Positions 31,876 to 36,376 of a DNA stretch of 36,376 nucleotides are shown here, piece after piece. A program made the position numbers and the translations under genes. Source of the DNA: Flavobacteriaceae bacterium (GTDB taxonomy: Bacteria > Bacteroidota > Bacteroidia > Flavobacteriales > Flavobacteriaceae). Where the stretch lies: contig PANU01000105.1 of NCBI GenBank assembly GCA_002707745.1, forward strand, positions 1 to 36,376, in the 5' to 3' direction. How positions within the stretch are numbered: position 1 is the first letter of the stretch; the number at the start of each line of letters is the position of its first letter. The notes beneath the pieces are model-generated. The model searched no databases. It saw nothing but the letters and a program-made list of their open reading frames with translations, and was not told the DNA's origin.

Positions 31876-33849
31876 GTGAAAAGAACAAAAACAAATAGTT
31901 ACATTTACTTTGGGTTGCTACTCTTATTAGGATGTCAACCCATTTTTTTGTTTTCCCAGGACTACGGAAAAGAAAAAATTGATTCCACTATTACAGCTGT
32001 CAAAAACAGCGACGATGAAAGAAAAAGAGAGCTTTATTCTGAACTTGGCAATAATTTATTATTAAAAAACTCTCCAGATGAAGCTACAAAATTATTTAAA
32101 TATTTTTTCAGTCGTGATACTACCAGCTTTGCAAAACTTTTTATGTATGAAGCCTATTCTAAAAATCTCTCCAGACGGGGTAATCTTGACGAAGCAATTG
32201 CAATAAAGAAAAAAGGGATTCAACTAGCTGAAAAACTAAATAACCTGAAGATGTATTTATTTTACAATACATCACTTGCATTTTCCTATGATCAAAAAAA
32301 CAAACCAGATATTGCACTGGAATATCTAAACAAAATAGAACTAAACCTATTAGACGATAATGACCCTATTTATAAAGCAGATTTTTATCATGCAAAAGCT
32401 GCTATATATAATTCCTTAAAAGATTTCGAAGCTCAGGAAAAGTATCTTTTATTAATGTACGAAGCCGTTAAAGAGATGCCAAACACCTCTAAAAAACGTT
32501 TTCATATATACTTGGTACTAGATTTTTATACTCAAGTAAACAATCCGTCCCAACTAACCAAGTTTACTGAAATTTTATCCCGGCATTACGAAGAAGCTCA
32601 AACCAATATTCCTGCGGGTCATATGCCAATTGCTTCTTTATTTAAACGGAGGCTAAACAAGGAAAATATCCCAGTAGTTCTGGAAGCCATAAAAATTAGT
32701 GATAGTTTAAAAAGCATGAATTCATTAGCATCTACAACTATTGCCCTGGCTACAATTTACCAGGCAAACGGAACTCCCGAAAAAGCAATTCCTTATTTAA
32801 AAAAAGCAGCCAAAACTTTAAAAACAGTTGAAAAGCCTTCGCAACTTATCGATATCTATGTAACTCTGGCCGCTATGAGTGCAGCAACAAACAATTATAA
32901 AAATGCCTACAATTACAAAATATTACAAGCTTCACTACAGGATAGTGTCACTTCAGAAAAAATGAAACGCAACATCGCAGCGCTTGAAATTGAATTTGAA
33001 ACCGAAAAAAAAGAAAGAAAAATTCTTGCACAGCAATTAGAACTAGAAAAAGAAAAACGCGAAAAAAACAAAATCCGTTATGGACTAATTGCTTTAGGAA
33101 TAGTAGCAGCTATTGTCTTCCTTTTTTTTAGAAACAGACTTATATATCAAAAAACAATTGCAAAACAAACACAAGCTATTCAACAACAAAAGATCACACA
33201 ATTGCAGCAAAAAAACAAGTTGCTTGCGCTTACCAGTATGATTGAAGGTCAGGAAGCAGAGCGTTTACGAATTGCCAAAGATTTACACGACAGTCTAGGC
33301 GGATTATTGAGTACTGTAAAAGCGCATTTCACAACCATACAAAATGAAGTAGACCAGTTAATTGAATTAAACCTTACCCAAAAAACCAATTCATTACTAG
33401 ACGAAGCTTGTGGTGAAGTTAGGAGAATTTCCCACAACATGATGCCTCATGCTTTAAGTATTTCGGGTTTGGAAGGCGCTATTGAAGACCTGGCCACCCA
33501 TTTAAATGAACAAGGGTATAGCACAACTGTAGAAATTAAAAATCTCCCTGATGAAATTGAAGCTACCAAGAAGGTAATGATATACAGACTAATACAAGAG
33601 CTTATTTCCAACATTCGCAAACACGCTAACGCAAAACATATTCTGATTCAATTAATGGGACATAAACAGGAAGTTAATTTGTTAATTGAAGATGACGGAA
33701 AAGGATTTAATTTTGAAGAAGCCCACAGCAAAGGAGGCCTGGGTCTTAAAAGCATAAACAGCAGAGTTGCTTATTTGGACGGAACCATAGACTGGGATAC
33801 ACAACCTAATAACGGAACTTCTATAACCATTAACATCCCCCTTTTATGA
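31876..33849 (+). CDS. TPR-containing sensor histidine kinase (HisKA_3 type), non-ATG start
   Basis: The ~657-residue kinase has a signal sequence (YIYFGLLLLLGCQPIFLFSQ), then TPR-like helical repeats to residue ~345, a Lys/Glu coiled coil (~360-400), one membrane helix (LIALGIVAAIVFLFF) and a second coiled coil. The HisKA_3 motif follows with the phosphoacceptor His at residue ~471 (LRIAKDLHDSLGG). The HATPase domain shows ELISNIRKHANA (N box), DDGKGFN and GGLGLKSI. This is the NarL/LiaS-like kinase type. No ATG fits; start codons are GTG at 31876 or TTG at 31873, both preceding the signal sequence. A -7-like TATCTTTT at 31864-31871 lies almost against them. The response regulator overlaps its end by four bases (ATGA). 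Confidence 0.9.
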   Translation: MKRTKTNSYIYFGLLLLLGCQPIFLFSQDYGKEKIDSTITAVKNSDDERKRELYSELGNNLLLKNSPDEATKLFKYFFSRDTTSFAKLFMYEAYSKNLSRRGNLDEAIAIKKKGIQLAEKLNNLKMYLFYNTSLAFSYDQKNKPDIALEYLNKIELNLLDDNDPIYKADFYHAKAAIYNSLKDFEAQEKYLLLMYEAVKEMPNTSKKRFHIYLVLDFYTQVNNPSQLTKFTEILSRHYEEAQTNIPAGHMPIASLFKRRLNKENIPVVLEAIKISDSLKSMNSLASTTIALATIYQANGTPEKAIPYLKKAAKTLKTVEKPSQLIDIYVTLAAMSAATNNYKNAYNYKILQASLQDSVTSEKMKRNIAALEIEFETEKKERKILAQQLELEKEKREKNKIRYGLIALGIVAAIVFLFFRNRLIYQKTIAKQTQAIQQQKITQLQQKNKLLALTSMIEGQEAERLRIAKDLHDSLGGLLSTVKAHFTTIQNEVDQLIELNLTQKTNSLLDEACGEVRRISHNMMPHALSISGLEGAIEDLATHLNEQGYSTTVEIKNLPDEIEATKKVMIYRLIQELISNIRKHANAKHILIQLMGHKQEVNLLIEDDGKGFNFEEAHSKGGLGLKSINSRVAYLDGTIDWDTQPNNGTSITINIPLL

Positions 33850-34487
33850 TACAGGTATTTATAGTAGACGATCACAAATTGGTGATAGATGGCATGAAAT
33901 TACTACTAAAAGATGAAAAGAATATTTGTGTAATAGGTACTGCACTTACTGGAGAAGAAAGTATTTTAAAAATTCCTAAGCAACATGTAGATGTGGTGCT
34001 ACTGGATATTAATATGCCAGGTATAAATGGCATTGAAACGTGTAAACAACTCTTAAAAAAAAATCCGGATTTAAAGATTATTGCTATTAGCATGCATAAA
34101 GAAAGCAGCCTTATAAAATTAATGCTCCAAAATGGCGCACAAGGATATGTACTAAAAAATGCAGGGCAAGACGAAGTAATTGAAGCCATTAAAACTGTTT
34201 ACCAAGGCAACAAATATCTTGACGATACCGTAAACGAAATCGTTTTAAACAGTGTCCTTAAAAGTGAAACCGAAAAAACAACAACGCCCTTTCCTACGTT
34301 ATCCAGAAGAGAGAAAGATGTATTGCGCCTTATCCTGGAAGAATGTACTACACAGGAAATAGCGGACAAACTTTTTATTAGTTTTGGAACTGTAGAAACA
34401 CATCGCAGAAATATGCTTATAAAAACAGGCGCAAGAAATACGGCGGGGTTAGTGCGCACCGCAATAGAATACAACCTTTTAAGCTAA
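33846..34487 (+). CDS. LuxR/NarL-type response regulator
   Basis: The 213-residue regulator has a receiver domain with the acidic pair Asp8/Asp9 (FIVDDHKLV), phosphoacceptor Asp54 in VVLLDINMPG, a Ser in ISMHKES and a Lys in YVLKNAG. A LuxR-type helix-turn-helix follows at residues ~150-213: LSRREKDVLRLILEECTTQEIADKLFISFGTVETHRRNMLIKTGA. It overlaps the kinase stop (ATGA), so the two are translationally coupled and form a cognate pair. Target genes are not evident; its own operon and the neighbouring ECF sigma locus are candidates. A terminator follows at 34518. Confidence 0.95.
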   Translation: MIQVFIVDDHKLVIDGMKLLLKDEKNICVIGTALTGEESILKIPKQHVDVVLLDINMPGINGIETCKQLLKKNPDLKIIAISMHKESSLIKLMLQNGAQGYVLKNAGQDEVIEAIKTVYQGNKYLDDTVNEIVLNSVLKSETEKTTTPFPTLSRREKDVLRLILEECTTQEIADKLFISFGTVETHRRNMLIKTGARNTAGLVRTAIEYNLLS

Positions 34488-34517
34488 GTTTATTTTTAAG
34501 AAACAGTTACAACTAAA

Positions 34518-34554
34518 AAAGCCCATCCACAACCTAAATTGTATCATGGGCTTT
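34518..34554 (+). terminator. Intrinsic terminator after the two-component operon
   Basis: AAAGCCCAT (34518-34526) pairs with ATGGGCTTT (34546-34554) around a 19-base loop. It lies 31 bases past the response regulator stop codon. The right arm ends in CTTTCAC, so the T run is short. Confidence 0.65.
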
Positions 34555-34595
34555 CACATTAACCAACCGAATTCTTCTTCATAGCAATTCAGTTT

Positions 34596-34619
34596 ATTGT
34601 TTCTATTTAAAGAAACAAT
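34596..34619. other. Perfect palindrome upstream of the ECF sigma gene
   Basis: ATTGTTTCT (34596-34604) and AGAAACAAT (34611-34619) are perfect inverted arms with a six-base AT spacer, about 130 bases upstream of the sigma factor ATG. It has the size and symmetry of a dimeric regulator binding site. Apart from this and the terminator, 34488-34727 holds no recognised gene. Confidence 0.5.
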
Positions 34620-34727
34620 ACTTTCAAATAAAAACAAGAATGAAAGCTTACTGCATTTTATCGCTGCTATCTATAAAACAGTTAAGTTTTAAAAATACTA
34701 CCCCTGGAAGATAAATTATTTTTTTTC

Positions 34728-34735
34728 TAAGTTTA
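34728..34735 (+). promoter_or_regulatory. Possible -7 box for the ECF sigma factor gene
   Basis: TAAGTTTA, near TAnnTTTG, lies 12 bases upstream of the sigma factor ATG. The same word occurs upstream of the DUF5723 gene at 27286-27293. Confidence 0.35.
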
Positions 34736-34747
34736 CAGCACTTAACT

Positions 34748-35257
34748 ATGGAAGAGAGAAAAAATGTTTGCGAAGAGCAAACTTATAATCAAATTTATAA
34801 AGAATGGGCTATGGCCATCCGCAACTTTATTTACTTTAAGTGTGGTGACAAGGACAAAGCATACGATATTGCCCAAGAAGCATTTATAAAACTGTGGGAA
34901 AATTGTAAAAAAGTACCTCCTAACAAAGCTAAATCCTATTTGTACACCGTAGCTAACAATACATTTTTAAATACCGTAGCCCATAAAAAAGTAGTTTTAA
35001 AATATGCAGAAAGTCATTTACCCAAAGTAGAAAAGCATTCCCCCCAGTTTTTGTTGGAAGAAAAAGAATACGGAGAAAAACTACAACAAGCGATTGCCAA
35101 TTTAACCGAAATACAAAGAGAAGCATTTCTATTAAGTCGTGTGGAAGGAAAAAAATACCGTGAAATAGCCGAAATTTTAAACATTTCAGATAAAGCTGTA
35201 AGCAAAAGAATACACGACGCACTGGAAGCATTAAGAAAAACCGTAGAAAAAATTTAA
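34748..35257 (+). CDS. ECF-type RNA polymerase sigma factor (FecI-like)
   Basis: The 169-residue protein has sigma region 2 (AIRNFIYFKCGDKDKAYDIAQEAFIKLWEN) and region 4 (IANLTEIQREAFLLSRVEGKKYREIAEILNISDKAVSKRIHDALEALRKTV), the two-domain layout of extracytoplasmic-function sigma factors. The FecR anti-sigma gene starts 55 bases downstream. In Bacteroidota such pairs turn on a linked TonB-dependent receptor when the receptor binds its ligand at the outer membrane. The ATG at 34748 gives the usual family length. Confidence 0.95.
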   Translation: MEERKNVCEEQTYNQIYKEWAMAIRNFIYFKCGDKDKAYDIAQEAFIKLWENCKKVPPNKAKSYLYTVANNTFLNTVAHKKVVLKYAESHLPKVEKHSPQFLLEEKEYGEKLQQAIANLTEIQREAFLLSRVEGKKYREIAEILNISDKAVSKRIHDALEALRKTVEKI

Positions 35258-35312
35258 ATTAGTAGGTAGTAAAAAATGCTTATAACTGTTTAACAACTAG
35301 AAGCAAGGAACT

Positions 35313-36224
35313 ATGAACACACAATTATTGGATAAATGGCTAAACGGTACCCACACTGCCGAAGATTTGGCTATTCTGGAAACCTTTCCGGAATTTGCTG
35401 CCTACCAAAAAATTGATGCCTACACCAAACAAATAGAAATTCCACCTTTTAATACCGATGCAGGTCTAAAAGATCTTAAAGAAAAACTATCTGTAAAAAC
35501 AAAGGCTACTCCAAAGGTAAGAAGTTTACCCATGCTGCTTAAAGTTGCTGCTATACTAGCTATTATTGCCGCATCCTATGTTTTTATTAATTCTTTACCT
35601 ACTACCTTTAATACGCAGCTTGCCGAAACCAAAACCCTTACCTTGCCAGACAACTCTGAAGTAATGCTAAACGGGATTACTGAAATTTCATACAATGAAA
35701 ACAGCTGGGCAAATTCAAGAAAAATAAACCTGAGTGGGGAAGCCTATTTTAAAGTTGCCAAAGGAAAAAAATTTACCGTTAGTACTTCACAGGGACAAAT
35801 AACCGTACTTGGAACACAATTTAATGTGCTCGACAACGGAGTCAATTTTATAGTAAGTTGTTATGAAGGTATGGTAGCTGTAACATACCAGGGAGAAACC
35901 ATACAACTCAGCAGTGGAAAAAGCGCCACTCTTAACAAAAAGTCTTTAGAAATTTCTGAAGTATATACCAACAAGCCCGAATGGATTGGTGACGAAAGCA
36001 GCTATGATGACGTGCTTATATATCACGTTATCAATGATTTAGAAAGCACTTACAATACTACTATTACAACTAAAAATATTGATGTAACTTTACGGTATAC
36101 AGGTAGCTACACCCATAAAGATTTGGAGGCTGCTTTGCAAACTATCACCATCCCTCTAGGATTAACCTATACTATTGAAAGCGAAACCAGTATTATTATT
36201 TCCTCTGAAAATTCCTCTGAATAA
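35313..36224 (+). CDS. FecR-family anti-sigma factor (DUF4974 C-terminus)
   Basis: The 303-residue membrane regulator has a cytoplasmic N-terminal part (residues 1-70, starting LLDKWLNGTHTAEDLAILETFPEFAAYQKID) that would bind the sigma factor, and one membrane helix (~74-94, LLKVAAILAIIAASYVFIN). The periplasmic FecR domain includes TLTLPDNSEVMLNGITEISYNENSW, LSGEAYFKVAKGKKFTVSTSQGQITVLGTQFNV. The C-terminal DUF4974 segment (YHVINDLESTYNTTITTKNIDV to IPLGLTYTIES) would contact the receptor's STN domain. It lies downstream of the sigma gene and runs into the next gene. Confidence 0.95.
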   Translation: MNTQLLDKWLNGTHTAEDLAILETFPEFAAYQKIDAYTKQIEIPPFNTDAGLKDLKEKLSVKTKATPKVRSLPMLLKVAAILAIIAASYVFINSLPTTFNTQLAETKTLTLPDNSEVMLNGITEISYNENSWANSRKINLSGEAYFKVAKGKKFTVSTSQGQITVLGTQFNVLDNGVNFIVSCYEGMVAVTYQGETIQLSSGKSATLNKKSLEISEVYTNKPEWIGDESSYDDVLIYHVINDLESTYNTTITTKNIDVTLRYTGSYTHKDLEAALQTITIPLGLTYTIESETSIIISSENSSE

Positions 36225-36376
36225 GCAGTTAGTTTGGTGCTTGCTTATTTTAGTTTTCTCAACGTTTCCTGTAATTTCTCAAATTTCGCCTGAAACTATT
36301 CCTGTTTTACAAGCATTAAAAGAGGTTGAAAAATCCTTTGATGTGAAATTTTCATATATACGAAAAGACTTAAAAA
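36175..36376 (+). CDS. N-terminus of a TonB-dependent receptor/transducer, cut by the right edge
   Basis: A frame distinct from fecR reads a signal peptide (PLNKQLVWCLLILVFSTFPVISQ), then ISPETIPVLQALKEVEKSFDVKFSYIRKDL. The latter is the start of an STN-like domain, as found in outer-membrane receptors that signal to FecR. There is no in-frame ATG or GTG near the signal peptide. The TTG at 36175 overlaps the end of fecR by 50 bases; a CTG at 36205 would give MKIPLNKQ. The start is therefore uncertain. The ligand, possibly a glycan as in many Bacteroidota loci, cannot be told from this fragment. Confidence 0.7.
   Translation, partial: MKAKPVLLFPLKIPLNKQLVWCLLILVFSTFPVISQISPETIPVLQALKEVEKSFDVKFSYIRKDLK

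Overview
The window looks like a chromosomal segment of a marine-type Flavobacteriaceae (Bacteroidota). The evidence is an AT-rich genome with little Shine-Dalgarno signal, many TAnnTTTG -7 promoter boxes (several with an upstream TTG/TTTG), a fused SecDF, LDH-like malate dehydrogenase, secreted proteins with type IX secretion (T9SS) tails, DUF6588/DUF5723/DUF2911 proteins, and an ECF sigma/FecR/TonB-receptor locus. No rRNA, tRNA, CRISPR array, transposase or phage gene was recognised.

Layout. Positions 1-1365 (-) hold the N-terminal part of a large secreted adhesin-like protein that runs off the left edge. Positions 1525-5565 (+) are a co-directional housekeeping run: folE, cysS, yidD, lgt and a DUF192 lipoprotein. 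Positions 5587-6590 form an unusual cassette: a small GIY-YIG endonuclease gene between two near-identical ~270-bp direct repeats made of nested palindromes. After a strong bidirectional terminator come, on the minus strand, secDF, a small exported protein resembling a SecD periplasmic domain, mdh, a DUF6588 protein and gyrB (6683-14957). Next are a DUF2911 protein (+), queE and a RidA-family lipoprotein (-), then a HerA-like ATPase (DUF853) and a small lipoprotein (+). A Bacteroidota palindromic repeat (19605-19739) separates these from a seven-repeat propeller protein with a T9SS tail (-).

Positions 21331-23722 (+) are a tightly packed five-gene operon: small membrane protein, Rho-N-like basic protein, VOC protein, AI-2E-type permease and DCC thiol-oxidoreductase-like protein. 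A YkvA-type membrane protein follows. Then come a predicted outer-membrane barrel, folD and ffh (-), a frameshifted DUF5723 gene (+), a DEAD-box RNA helicase (-) and an M28 metallopeptidase (+). The right end has a TPR sensor kinase with a LuxR-type response regulator, and an ECF sigma factor with FecR anti-sigma factor and the start of a TonB-dependent receptor.

Working together: folE feeds folate/pterin and, through queE, queuosine precursors; folD supplies one-carbon units. ffh, secDF, yidD and lgt are parts of protein export, membrane insertion and lipoprotein maturation. The last three genes have the layout of an outer-membrane nutrient-sensing cell-surface signalling locus. The most novel-looking feature is the GIY-YIG/palindrome cassette, whose architecture recalls REP/RAYT systems but with a different nuclease family. 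Secondary themes are heptamer-period repeats in intergenic spacers, and genes whose start codon directly abuts the -7 box and so look leaderless.
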